Below, in pieces: positions 15,592 to 22,962 of a DNA stretch of 64,000 nt (position 1 is its first letter; each line of letters starts with the position of its first letter). Both the position numbers and the translations under genes were made by a program. The notes beneath the pieces were generated by a model, which did no database searches, was not told where the DNA came from, and saw only the letters and a program-made list of their open reading frames with translations. Origin of the DNA: Acidobacteriota bacterium (GTDB lineage: Bacteria > Acidobacteriota > Terriglobia > Terriglobales > Acidobacteriaceae); NCBI GenBank assembly GCA_013289795.1, contig JABCZH010000006.1, positions 124,001 through 188,000 of the forward strand. The letters are read 5' to 3'.

Positions 15592-17628
15592 CTACTTACC
15601 CTGTCCCCCTTGCAGATCCGTGAACGCCTTCACTATCTTATCGAGGCGGCCCCCCCACCCAAACATGAAGGGGAATCGGTTCGCCTGTCGCATCGCTTGC
15701 GACTGAAATGCCTCGAGGCTCGCGAGATATCCACCAAGAAAAAGTAATCGCTGTCCAGAGTTCGCGGGGTCGAACACCAGGTCGACAGCCTTCTTCTCTA
15801 CTGTGAAATCTGAGGGTAGAGTCGGTTCAGCAAGAAGAATGTCGTAAAAATGCTCGGCTAGTGGCACGCACGGGTCTAAACTACTCGCCCAGAAATCGGG
15901 AAGATAGGTGAAGGATTTGTGTCCCAGCTCTTGCTGAAAGTTAATTACATTCTTGTTGCCAGATCCTACAAAGACATACGAGTTAAACTCCAAAATAAAC
16001 TCAAGTTGAGCGGCTGCGCGCAAAAAACCATCGCGATTTACGAAGTATTTTCCCCACGCGCGGTGGACATTGTCGGTCCACAAACTCTCGTTCCGCCCCT
16101 CACGCATATCCGGCAAGCCGATCACGCCACGGAAGGGCCAGAACAGCAAAGGTTCAAACGTCGTTGCATTGTTATCGATCGTAAACCGGCGCACATATCT
16201 AGGCAGGACAGACCGCAAGAACCGAAAGCGTTTGCGCGCAACAGCATAGATTGCGATTGCGCGAGCTCCTACATAAACGTCGTAGGCGGGGCGAGCATAA
16301 TGTACGCCTGTGGGCGATGCCGAGATGGTCAGCGACTTCAGCCTATCGAATCGACGGGATGTTTCGAAGATGTCGACCATTAAATCAATGATGATGGATA
16401 TCCAGTCGGACGCTGCGTCGTACTTGATTACGAGAAGAGCCAGATCAACCACGGAGTCGAGGGTCGGGCGAAATTCGAGGCGATAAGAATCGGCAATTTC
16501 GTCGATCCATCTTGGTATATCTTTAGGTAATCCGGGCCCACTAATCTCGTGCAACTCCCATGGTTCGAGCAATTTTCCGCGGGCCATCTCAACAAGCATC
16601 TTGAACCGATGAACATCCCCGGCGGCAATGATGCCTTCGGCAAAACGAGACAGGCGACTCGTCGAAGCTAAGATCTCGGTGCTTGGCATGACGGGAAAGC
16701 CTTCGGCAGTCGGTAATGCACTCGATGCTGGCAACAAGAGTTGGTCGACGCTTTTGAAGTCACTTGCTATCAAGGCCGCTGCGTTCTCATATGCGAAACC
16801 AAGACCTTCAGGGTCAGAAATGCCCTCCGTCACCACCGGGAGTTTCTCGCCAAAACTGAAGAATGCAACGTACGGAATTTTCGTACGCTCTAGAATCTGC
16901 AAGGGCGTCGTATTTTTCGGCAGCCAGTCGCGATAAAACTCTCCCAGTTCACTCGCGAAGAGTCGTAGCCATGTCTGGGACTCTCGGTATTCTGTCCGAC
17001 TGTCTAAGCGGGCCAACAAGGGAAAAACCAAGAAACGAGTCCGGTCATAAGCTAGCGCCTGGCGCGCGGCTTGGGCCTTCAACACGACATTCTTAGTGCC
17101 TTCTAGACTCTGGCGATTGGGACTAAAGAGCGGCACCAATATGTCCGGCATTTGAACCGTGCAAATGCCGCCAGAATCACTGACGCCAGTCCGGCTGTCT
17201 ATTAACGTGAAATCAAACTCGGCGACCCAATGATGCCGTAGGGATTCCAGTAGCGCGCCCCCATTTTGTGTGCGAAAGAATTGTGTCCACTCAAACGCGA
17301 GCAGGCGTTTGTCGTATTCAGCGTCAAGCCTGCCTGCGGTTAACATAGTCAACGACACCGAGTCATCAATTTGGACTTGCGAGGCATATTTGCGCCAGTC
17401 GGGCATTGCACCTGATCCCCCGGCGTCCAAGAGCAAGTCAAGGAGACCGAGGTTGCTCGAAATAGTTTCTAGGCCGGCAAAATAACGATGCAATCCTGGT
17501 GCTTCGAGATCCCAGTCGACAACGAGCACACGCAATCCCCTCATCGCCAGAAGAGCAGCGACGTTTGCGACGGCCATGGTTCGGCCTACGCCGCCCTTGT
17601 AGGAATAAAATGTAAGGATTGATCCCAT
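15592..17628 (-). CDS. KGGVGRT-variant MinD/ParA-like ATPase with long C-terminal domain
   Basis: A 678-residue protein. Residues 1-260 are a SIMIBI-class ATPase: SYKGGVGRTMAVANVAALLA is a deviant Walker A (K11-G-G-V-G-R-T17) in which the usual GKT Lys is Arg while the signature K11 stays. VLVVDWDLEAPGLHRYF is the switch I/A' region, and FTLIDSRTGVSDSGG is Walker B. The remaining 400 residues match no family I recognise and are unlikely to be membrane-embedded. The gene starts two bases after the TIR gene stop, so the two are one operon. Base composition is visibly less GC-rich than in neighbours, which suggests transfer. Known relatives pair with TIR proteins; function is inferred to be sensing, immunity or signalling. 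Confidence 0.82.
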   Translation of the reverse strand: MGSILTFYSYKGGVGRTMAVANVAALLAMRGLRVLVVDWDLEAPGLHRYFAGLETISSNLGLLDLLLDAGGSGAMPDWRKYASQVQIDDSVSLTMLTAGRLDAEYDKRLLAFEWTQFFRTQNGGALLESLRHHWVAEFDFTLIDSRTGVSDSGGICTVQMPDILVPLFSPNRQSLEGTKNVVLKAQAARQALAYDRTRFLVFPLLARLDSRTEYRESQTWLRLFASELGEFYRDWLPKNTTPLQILERTKIPYVAFFSFGEKLPVVTEGISDPEGLGFAYENAAALIASDFKSVDQLLLPASSALPTAEGFPVMPSTEILASTSRLSRFAEGIIAAGDVHRFKMLVEMARGKLLEPWELHEISGPGLPKDIPRWIDEIADSYRLEFRPTLDSVVDLALLVIKYDAASDWISIIIDLMVDIFETSRRFDRLKSLTISASPTGVHYARPAYDVYVGARAIAIYAVARKRFRFLRSVLPRYVRRFTIDNNATTFEPLLFWPFRGVIGLPDMREGRNESLWTDNVHRAWGKYFVNRDGFLRAAAQLEFILEFNSYVFVGSGNKNVINFQQELGHKSFTYLPDFWASSLDPCVPLAEHFYDILLAEPTLPSDFTVEKKAVDLVFDPANSGQRLLFLGGYLASLEAFQSQAMRQANRFPFMFGWGGRLDKIVKAFTDLQGGQGK

Positions 17629-17630
17629 TC

Positions 17631-18233
17631 TTATCCCAAGCTCGGTGGAGCTGTCTGCTTTGAATCACCAAGCCTAAACTGTTCAACAAACGCCTCCACC
17701 GTTAGACGAGTCCACTCGTCATCGTGGGGCGGGGCGGATCTTATCGCGGTAGCGATATCCGGTACCCAGTCTCGAATTTCCTCTGACAGGTGCTCTTCGG
17801 TCGCGCTACCTTTCGCGAGTCTAACATTCGTATACTCCTGAAGTTTTGCGGCTTGGATGGCCTGAGCACGTGCCGGGAACCCGTCCCCGTCATGGATATG
17901 TGCCGGAACGATTAGTCCCCCGGGGTTCTCAGCAGTCCGGAAGTTGCATCGCGCCTCTCGTGCGGACATCTGACTCAATTCCAGTTGACACCACGGGCTG
18001 CTGAAATATTGTCGCGAGAAGAGCGGGACAAGCACGCGGGATTCGCTCAGCGCTTTGCCTAAGCGCTGTGGCCATGCGGCGCCGCTTTCGATTTCGTAGT
18101 CAATGAAAATTCTGACTCGGGGATGTTCTTCCCCGAGCCAGTGCTCAAACAATGGCCGAAATACCTTTTCCACCCACTCCGGCCATTCGCCGTGACGGCG
18201 ATAACTTAGGAATACGTCGTACTCGTATGCCAT
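17631..18233 (-). CDS. TIR-domain protein
   Basis: The true start is the ATG at 18233 (MAYEYDVFLSYRRHGEW), giving 200 residues; a 67-codon upstream frame is not credible. Residues 4-130 form a TIR fold: YDVFLSYRRHGEW (box 1), VRIFIDYEIESGAAWPQ, and SRQYFSSPWCQLELSQM, in which E85 matches the catalytic Glu of NAD-cleaving TIRs. The C-terminal 70 residues (VRLAKGSATEEHLSEEIRD) are helical. It precedes the KGGVGRT ATPase gene by two bases. Probably an NADase or cyclic nucleotide-producing effector, or a scaffold TIR; the sequence does not decide. Confidence 0.88.
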   Translation of the reverse strand: MAYEYDVFLSYRRHGEWPEWVEKVFRPLFEHWLGEEHPRVRIFIDYEIESGAAWPQRLGKALSESRVLVPLFSRQYFSSPWCQLELSQMSAREARCNFRTAENPGGLIVPAHIHDGDGFPARAQAIQAAKLQEYTNVRLAKGSATEEHLSEEIRDWVPDIATAIRSAPPHDDEWTRLTVEAFVEQFRLGDSKQTAPPSLG

Positions 18234-18359
18234 GAAAAAGCACCCGAAGGACGGTCGTGCGTACGTCCAAATGGGAATCGCTATTGTATAGCAGCGAACA
18301 ATACCGAGACAGACGGGACGTCCCGAACTAACAATCATGGCCGGCGGTCCCATTCGAGC

Positions 18360-18470
18360 CCGGTTTTGGCTTGAGCGGGGCAGTTCGGCGTTGATCCGTG
18401 CAAATCCGTGGCCGCTCCTGGGGTTGATTTTCAATCAGCGTCATCTGCGCTAATCTGCGGCTAAGCCACT
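18360..18470. repeat. CGGATTTGCACGGAT and CGCAGAT-type dispersed repeats
   Basis: Between the TIR and hydrolase genes, the minus strand carries CCACGGATTTGCACGGAT (plus 18392-18409) and GCCGCAGATTAGCGCAGATGA (plus 18441-18461). Both belong to repeat classes that recur in other gaps, for example 22870-22900 and 38275-38300. No gene is present in 18234-18472. Confidence 0.65.
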
Positions 18471-18472
18471 CT

Positions 18473-19147
18473 CTATTTCTGAAGAAACGGATTACTCTCC
18501 CGCTCCTCGCCAATTGTCGTCAGCGGCCCGTGGCCGGGAACTACGACGGTCTCATCCGGCAGCGCCAGTACCTTCTCATGTAACGACGAGATGATTTTCT
18601 CCATCGATCCGCCGGGCAAGTCGGTGCGGCCAATGCTGCCGGCAAACAAGGTGTCGCCAGCAATCAATTTTTTCTCAGCCGGAAAATAAAGACACACGCT
18701 GCCTTCGGTGTGGCCGGGAGTGTGAATCACGTCGGCCACCAGCGACCCGGCTTTCACCGTGTCCGCCGCCCCAATGCTCTGGTCAATCTCCACCTTGCCC
18801 GGAGGCGCCATGCGGCACCACGCCGCCTGCACGTCGAGCATCTTGAGCAAGTCCTGATCGTTCTGGTTAAGCAGAATAGGCGCGCCCGTGGCAGCTCGCA
18901 GTTTCATGGCTCCGCCCACGTGATCGATGTGCGCATGCGTGATGACGATCTGCTTTACGATCAGCTTATGCTTGCGGAGGATGGCAATGATGCTGTCGAT
19001 CTCGTCCCCGGGATCGATGACCATGGCCTCATGAGTGGTCTCGTCCCCAATGATCGAGCAGTTGCACTGGAGCGGTCCGACAGGAAGGATTTCGTGGATG
19101 ATGGGAACCGTCCTTGGTCGTTGGTCGTAGGTCGTTGGGAAGGACAA
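18473..19147 (-). CDS. Metallo-beta-lactamase-fold hydrolase, glyoxalase II-like (YcbL type)
   Basis: A 224-residue zinc hydrolase. The THAHIDHVGG motif gives H71, H73, D75 and H76; TPGHTEGSVC gives the next His, FAGSIGRTD the bridging Asp, and GHGPLTT the last His. The order PLQCNCSIIGDE at the N-terminus is typical of the YcbL/glyoxalase II group, which hydrolyses thioesters such as S-lactoylglutathione. The TTG start at 19147 is doubtful: the first 13 codons come from a CGACCAACGACC dispersed repeat, and the conserved part begins only at IIHEILPVG. It lies about 120 bp downstream of secG. Confidence 0.85.
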   Translation of the reverse strand: MSFPTTYDQRPRTVPIIHEILPVGPLQCNCSIIGDETTHEAMVIDPGDEIDSIIAILRKHKLIVKQIVITHAHIDHVGGAMKLRAATGAPILLNQNDQDLLKMLDVQAAWCRMAPPGKVEIDQSIGAADTVKAGSLVADVIHTPGHTEGSVCLYFPAEKKLIAGDTLFAGSIGRTDLPGGSMEKIISSLHEKVLALPDETVVVPGHGPLTTIGEERESNPFLQK

Positions 19148-19260
19148 ACGGCGATGTTCTCCGCGTCCTCGGTGTGAACTCTGCGCCCTCTGCGTTTAAA
19201 AGGGTTTACCCGGGAGCGTGTCGGTCGCTTTTGGCCGACGACCAACGACCAACGACGATT
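19110..19260. repeat. CGACCAACGACC-type repeat, two inverted copies
   Basis: GGTCGTTGGTCGTAGGTCGTTGG at 19115-19137 and the inverse CGACGACCAACGACCAACGACG at 19237-19257 flank about 100 bp without a gene. The left copy supplies the first codons of the hydrolase reading frame, which casts doubt on that start. Confidence 0.6.
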
Positions 19261-19265
19261 TCGAG

Positions 19266-19586
19266 CTATTTCTTCGGTGGCGCCGGCACCGGAACTGGAG
19301 CCGTCGGCTTCGTCGCTGCCGGAATCCCCTGCAACACCGACTTCGAAATGTTGGCATGGCGCGACGCGTACACCGAAAGCGTGACCGAGGTCACCATAAA
19401 GATGATGGCCGACCAGGTAGTTGCCTTGGACAAAGCCGTAGCCGCGCCTCGCGGCCCAAACGCCGTCTGGCTGCCCATGCCGCCAAAGGCAGCAGTGATG
19501 TCGCCGCTCTTGCCACTCTGCAAAAGCACAACAATGATAAGAAACAAGCAAACAATAATATGAATGATCGTGATCAGAATAATCAT
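19266..19586 (-). CDS. secG: Preprotein translocase subunit SecG
   Basis: A 106-residue protein with the SecG pattern. A first transmembrane helix ([20 protein letters not shown]) is followed by the conserved loop [20 protein letters not shown], a second helix ([19 protein letters not shown]), and a Pro/Ala/Lys tail. It joins SecYE to aid SecA-driven export. It lies upstream of the hydrolase gene on the same strand and 1.06 kb downstream of tpiA; a tpiA-secG order is common in bacteria, though here a tRNA and another gene lie between them. Confidence 0.93.
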   Translation of the reverse strand: MIILITIIHIIVCLFLIIVVLLQSGKSGDITAAFGGMGSQTAFGPRGAATALSKATTWSAIIFMVTSVTLSVYASRHANISKSVLQGIPAATKPTAPVPVPAPPKK

Positions 19587-19657
19587 GTGTAATTCTCAGA
19601 AATACCGTCCGTTACCATGCTATGGGCATAGCGAATTAGCGTCAAGCCCAGACTAGA

Positions 19658-19768
19658 TTGTCATCCTGAGAGAGGCGCCTTTTGCCGAACGAAGGACCTG
19701 AGCGAGCCACGGACTTGTCATCCTGAGAGAGGCGTTTTTTGCCGAACGAAGGACCTGAGCGAGCTGCG
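19658..19768 (-). repeat. Two tandem 57-bp GTCATCCTGAGAG-type repeats
   Basis: TTGTCATCCTGAGAGAGGCG begins at 19658 and again at 19715, a 57-bp period. Each is followed by TTTTGCCGAACGAAGGACCTGAGCGAGC. The same sequence, inverted, appears at 21720-21771 and four times in the gap-pgk spacer. The rest of 19587-19928 holds a GGGTCGCG/CGCGACCC-type hairpin and a CACAGGGG-type repeat at 19891-19923, and no gene. Confidence 0.8.
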
Positions 19769-19890
19769 CGAACGGGTCGCGTTCTTTGCGACCCGATAAA
19801 TCGCGCGTTTAGCTCGCTTCCCTATATGCCTCTCTGTCCGGGTCGTGCGCTGTCTCAGCGATCTCTGCGTTTAAAGGCTTGCTTCAGCTA

Positions 19891-19923
19891 CCTCTGTGAA
19901 CCCCTGTGCCCCCTGTGGTGAAG
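19891..19923 (-). repeat. CACAGGGG-type dispersed repeat
   Basis: On the minus strand the run reads TTCACCACAGGGGGCACAGG, then GGTTCACAGAGG. It lies immediately after the stop of the Tlde1-like gene at 19929, so the repeat begins within five bases of the coding region. Confidence 0.65.
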
Positions 19924-19928
19924 GTCTT

Positions 19929-20336
19929 TCACGCCAAGCGCACATCCTCAGCCAACCCCGAAATCACGTGCAGCAACTTGTCTCCCGACGAATCCACTTC
20001 CTGTCTAACATCGAGGTTCAAGATAATGCAGCCTAGCGAAGCCGCCCCCGGATGCTCCCTCGACTCCCCATGAATCAAGAATTCAGACCGCCCGAACATC
20101 TCATTCCCCGGATCAGGCGTCAACGGCAGCACCAACGGCCCGTGAGTCTTGGAATAATACGGAGCCCCAATGAAATATTTCCCCACCGGAATCGGCCCAA
20201 CCCCGACGACGCTTTGCAACTCCGGATTATTCTTGCCCCTCTGTCCGGTCGTCGGATTGTCGTACCCGGAATATCCCCGCGCGATGTGCAACCCATCACG
20301 CAACAATTCGCCGGTCTTCTGGACATAGGTCCACAC
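19929..20336 (-). CDS. Tlde1/DUF2778-like L,D-transpeptidase-fold protein
   Basis: A 135-residue protein with a GTG start at 20336 (MWTYVQKTGELLRDG) behind a GGGGAGGG site. FLIHGESREHPGAASLGCII has the H-x(n)-S-x-G-C catalytic layout of L,D-transpeptidase-like enzymes, and LHIARGYSGYDNPTTGQRGK with GPIPVGKYFIGAPY matches the Tlde1/DUF2778 family, known from toxin-like peptidoglycan-modifying proteins. There is no signal peptide and no immunity gene or secretion system nearby. It may act on the cell wall if exported by another route. The family call is confident, the role is not. Confidence 0.72.
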   Translation of the reverse strand: MWTYVQKTGELLRDGLHIARGYSGYDNPTTGQRGKNNPELQSVVGVGPIPVGKYFIGAPYYSKTHGPLVLPLTPDPGNEMFGRSEFLIHGESREHPGAASLGCIILNLDVRQEVDSSGDKLLHVISGLAEDVRLA

Positions 20337-20385
20337 GTGACCCTCCCCGGTGGCCCCAAGAATTGTTGTGCAGTGTAGTTAATGG

Positions 20386-20467
20386 TGCGGAAGGGGGGAT
20401 TTGAACCCCCATGCCTCACGGCGCCACCCCCTCAAGATGGTGTGTCTGCCAATTCCACCACTTCCGC
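20386..20467 (-). tRNA. tRNA-Leu (anticodon GAG)
   Basis: The minus strand reads GCGGAAGTGGTGGAATTGGC at the 5' end and closes with CTTCCGC plus discriminator A. The anticodon arm is CCATC-TTGAGGG-GGTGG, placing GAG at positions 34-36. A long variable arm (CGCCGTGAGGCAT region) and the T arm GGGGGTTCAAATCCCCC fit a class II Leu tRNA. CCA is not encoded. Confidence 0.93.
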
Positions 20468-20473
20468 CTTAGT

Positions 20474-20522
20474 ACGACTTTCGCGTTAACACGACTTTCG
20501 CTTTAACACCGATTTCGCGTGG
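20474..20522. repeat. Three short direct repeats upstream of tRNA-Leu
   Basis: ACGACTTTCGCGTTAAC, ACGACTTTCGCTTTAAC and ACCGATTTCGCGT follow each other with a 17-bp period. They lie directly upstream of the tRNA-Leu 5' end on its own strand, where a promoter would be expected; the role is unknown. Confidence 0.6.
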
Positions 20523-20593
20523 AAAACTGCTTCTGCAAGGAGCGAAATAGTGCTGCCGCCGCTGTGGGCGAAACCTCATGATTATAACAAGGC

Positions 20594-20621
20594 GGCAGTG
20601 GCGGCGAAAGCCGCCACTGCC
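20594..20621. terminator. Perfect 12-bp hairpin after tpiA
   Basis: GGCAGTGGCGGC (20594-20605), GAAA tetraloop, GCCGCCACTGCC (20610-20621). It is 29 bp past the tpiA stop at 20650 on the minus strand, where TTGTTATAATC follows. Probably the tpiA terminator or a stabilising 3' hairpin. Confidence 0.6.
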
Positions 20622-20649
20622 GGCGGCCCCGCGGCTGTCGATACTGGTG

Positions 20650-21402
20650 TTAGTAGTGGACTATTGCGGCGAAGGATTTGGGCTCTAGGCTGGCCCCGCC
20701 TACGAGGGCGCCGTCGATTTCTGGTTCGGACATCAGGGCTTTAGCGTTTTCGGGTTTGACGGAGCCGCCGTAGAGGATACGGAGCTTGTCCGCGAATTCG
20801 TGGCCGAAAGTTTGGGCGGCTTCTCCGCGGATTAGAGCGTGAGCGTCAGAGGCCATTTGGGGAGTGGCGGTTTTTCCGGTTCCGATGGCCCAGACGGGTT
20901 CGTAGGCGACGACTAATTTGTCGGCTTTCTTGGTCGAGACTTTGTGAAAGGCGCGAGTGCATTGGCGGCGGAGGACATCTTCGGTGAGTCCGGCCTCGCG
21001 TTCTTCGAGAACTTCTCCGACACAGACGATGGGGGTGAGGCCGGCTTCGAGGGCGTTCTTCAAGCGAAGGTTGACGGTGTCGTCGGTTTCACCGAAGTAT
21101 TGACGGCGCTCGGAGTGTCCGATGATGGCGTGAGTGACGCCGATGGCCTGTAACACGAGCGGCGAGATCTCGCCGGTGAAAGCGCCTTCGTTTGCCCAGT
21201 GAATGTTCTGGGATCCGATCATCACGTTGGTGCCTTCGGCGGATTCGAGGGCGGCGTGGAGATCGACGAAAGGAGGACAGATGAGGATCTCGTCGCGGTC
21301 GTGATGAGTGACGAGGGGGAGAAAGTGGTGGAAGAAGTCGCGAGTCTGGTCGGGGGTTTTGTACATCTTCCAGTTGCCGGCGATTAGTTTTATGCGGGGC
21401 AT
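20650..21402 (-). CDS. tpiA: Triosephosphate isomerase
   Basis: A 250-residue TIM barrel that interconverts DHAP and glyceraldehyde 3-phosphate. Catalytic residues are visible: K12 in IAGNWKMYK, the His in IIGHSERRQYFGE, and the Glu in VVAYEPVWAIGTGKTATP. LRILYGGSVKPENAKALM and GALVGGASLEPKSF are the phosphate-binding loops. Length and motif order are standard. It belongs to the minus-strand glycolytic set gap, pgk, tpiA but is separated from pgk by an SDR gene on the other strand and repeats, so it is not in one transcript with pgk. Confidence 0.96.
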   Translation of the reverse strand: MPRIKLIAGNWKMYKTPDQTRDFFHHFLPLVTHHDRDEILICPPFVDLHAALESAEGTNVMIGSQNIHWANEGAFTGEISPLVLQAIGVTHAIIGHSERRQYFGETDDTVNLRLKNALEAGLTPIVCVGEVLEEREAGLTEDVLRRQCTRAFHKVSTKKADKLVVAYEPVWAIGTGKTATPQMASDAHALIRGEAAQTFGHEFADKLRILYGGSVKPENAKALMSEPEIDGALVGGASLEPKSFAAIVHY

Positions 21403-21417
21403 GGGGTCCTTTTTTAT

Positions 21418-21640
21418 TTAGCCGCAGATTGCGCAGAGAACGCAGATCATACCTAAAACCTTTAACCGCAGAGAGCGCCGAAGCGCCGAGAAATCATTCC
21501 CTAACCCTTTTACCACAGAGAACGCAGAGGGCCACCGGGTCGGCTTAATCCTTAGCCGCAGATTGCGCAGAAAACGCAGATCATTCCCAAAAACTTTTAC
21601 CGCAGAGAACGCCGAAAAAGGCACGGCTCTCGGAAGTCGT
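21418..21640. repeat. GCCGCAGATTGCGCAGA-type repeats
   Basis: TTAGCCGCAGATTGCGCAGAGAACGCAGATCAT occurs at 21418-21450, with a near copy at 21554-21586 (one substitution in the middle). Between and after them lie TTTAACCGCAGAGA, TTTACCACAGAGAACGCAGAGGG and TTTTACCGCAGAGAACGCCG variants. No gene is visible upstream of tpiA in 21403-21770. Confidence 0.7.
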
Positions 21641-21770
21641 ACTTTTGGCTGCATAAACCAACAATGAAGCGAGCCAAACGCGCGATTATTGCGTCGCAAA
21701 GAACGCGACGCTTCGCGCGGCTCGCCCAGGTCCTTCGTTCGGCAAAAACGCGCCTCTCTCAGGATGACAA

Positions 21771-21965
21771 TCAATCTTCCATTGTGCATGGAAAACCGGA
21801 ATTGTGCAGCTTTTGGGCGGCGGAGGTATAGGCGCGGAGGGTCGCTGCGTCGAAGAGGACGAAGCGGATGGTGTTCAGATGGATGGTTGCGACCAGGGCC
21901 TCGGCGGCGGTAGAGACTGCGATTTGGGCGGCGTCGGCGATGGGATGGCCACCTCGTCGTTCGTC
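21771..21965 (-). pseudogene. C-terminal remnant of a macro-domain (Appr-1''-p) protein
   Basis: The minus strand encodes GGHPIADAAQIAVSTAAEAL, then TIRFVLFDAATLRAYTSAA, ending at TGA 21771-21773. This is the last strand-helix of a macro domain, where GYPxxxAAxxAxxT and VxFVLFDxxxxxxY are characteristic. The frame is closed upstream by a TAA at 21966-21968, so the N-terminal ADP-ribose-binding loops are absent. A GTCATCCTGAG repeat follows the stop. The adjoining SDR gene starts 36 bp away on the other strand. Read as a truncated relic rather than a working gene. Confidence 0.6.
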
Positions 21966-22000
21966 TTAGGTTAGACTGGGGCCGAGTCAAAGGAGAAATC

Positions 22001-22771
22001 ATGGCGGGAGAACTGCAAGGTAAAGTTGCGATTGTTACTGGCGGGACGTCGGGGATTGGCAAGGATACTGCCGTGCTGTTTGCGAAAGCTGGAGCCAAGG
22101 TGGTGGTTGCGGGGCGGCGGGAAGCGGAAGGAAAGGAAACTATTGAGCTGATCCGGGCAGCGGGTGGCGATGGTTTGTTTGTGAAGACCGACGTGGCGCG
22201 GGCTGCCGAAGTGCAAGCGCTGGTGAAAAAGACGGTGGAGAAGTATGGGCGCGTGGATATCGCGTTCAATAATGCGGGGATTGAAGGCGCGGCTAGCCCA
22301 ATCACGGAGCAGTCGGAAGAAGACTGGGACCGGACGATGGGCATCAATCTCAAGGGTGTGTGGCTTTGCCTGAAGTATGAAATTCAGCAGATGCTCAAGC
22401 AGGGAAGCGGGGGAGCGATTGTCAACATGGCGTCGGTGGCGGGGCTGCTCGGGGCGGCTGGTTTGGCGACGTATTGCTCTAGCAAACATGGGGTGCTGGG
22501 GCTGACGAAGTCGGCGGCGCTGGAAACGGCGAGCAGCGGCATTCGCATTAATGCGGTGTGTCCTGCGGTGATCCAGACGGCGATGGCAGAGCGTTTGTTT
22601 GGCGCGCCGGAAGTCGAGAAGCACATGCTGGGGATGCATCCGATTGGGCGGTTTGGCAGGCCGATGGAAATCGCGGAGGCGGTGCTGTGGATGTGCTCGG
22701 AGCGGGCGTCGTTCATGACCGGGCAGTCGCTGGTGATGGATGGCGGGTTTATGGCAGGGCCGGTGATGTAG
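22001..22771 (+). CDS. Short-chain dehydrogenase/reductase (classical SDR)
   Basis: A 256-residue NAD(P)-dependent oxidoreductase. VTGGTSGIGKDTAV is the cofactor-binding TGxxxGxG, NNAG stabilises the sheet, and YCSSK carries the catalytic Tyr and Lys with Ser in NMASVAG. VAGRREAEGKE after beta-2 has Arg rather than Asp, favouring NADPH. MDGGFMAGPVM is the usual C-terminus of the glucose-dehydrogenase/3-oxoacyl-ACP reductase-like group. AAGGAG lies before the ATG. The substrate is unknown. It sits alone between tpiA and pgk on the opposite strand. Confidence 0.88.
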   Translation: MAGELQGKVAIVTGGTSGIGKDTAVLFAKAGAKVVVAGRREAEGKETIELIRAAGGDGLFVKTDVARAAEVQALVKKTVEKYGRVDIAFNNAGIEGAASPITEQSEEDWDRTMGINLKGVWLCLKYEIQQMLKQGSGGAIVNMASVAGLLGAAGLATYCSSKHGVLGLTKSAALETASSGIRINAVCPAVIQTAMAERLFGAPEVEKHMLGMHPIGRFGRPMEIAEAVLWMCSERASFMTGQSLVMDGGFMAGPVM

Positions 22772-22787
22772 GGGTAGGGGATTCGTC

Positions 22788-22905
22788 GCCGCGGATTTAC
22801 GCAGATGAACGCGGATCTGGCAAACCTTTCACCATTCAGACACAGAGTCACAGAGAAGATCAACGGCTGGGCCACGGATTTGCACGGATTAACACGGATT
22901 TGAAA
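22788..22905. repeat. Mixed dispersed repeats after the SDR gene
   Basis: CCGCGGATTTACGCAGATGAACGCGGAT (22790-22817), CAGACACAGAGTCACAGAGA (22839-22858) and CCACGGATTTGCACGGATTAACACGGAT (22871-22898) follow one another. These three repeat types recur elsewhere in the window. A GCGGACAGGAGTGTCCGC hairpin is at 22930-22947. No gene lies in 22772-22962. Confidence 0.7.
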
Positions 22906-22962
22906 AGATCAAGAGCAACAGCGAAGGCGGCGGACAGGAGTGTCCGCCCCACACGGTCAGTG

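Noticed and set aside
15517-15747. Plus-strand ORF over the end of the ATPase gene
   Set aside because: Covers the C-terminal coding part of the minus-strand ATPase and repeats; no family likeness and no ribosome binding site.
16428-16643. Minus-strand ORF within the ATPase gene
   Set aside because: Shadow frame of the ATPase coding sequence.
18234-18434. 67-codon N-terminal extension of the TIR protein
   Set aside because: Includes dispersed-repeat sequence; the conserved TIR begins at MAYEYDVFLSYRR.
21418-22353. 311-codon minus-strand ORF between tpiA and the SDR gene
   Set aside because: Shadows the SDR gene and repeats, with Arg/Pro/Ser-rich composition; the real relic is in another frame.
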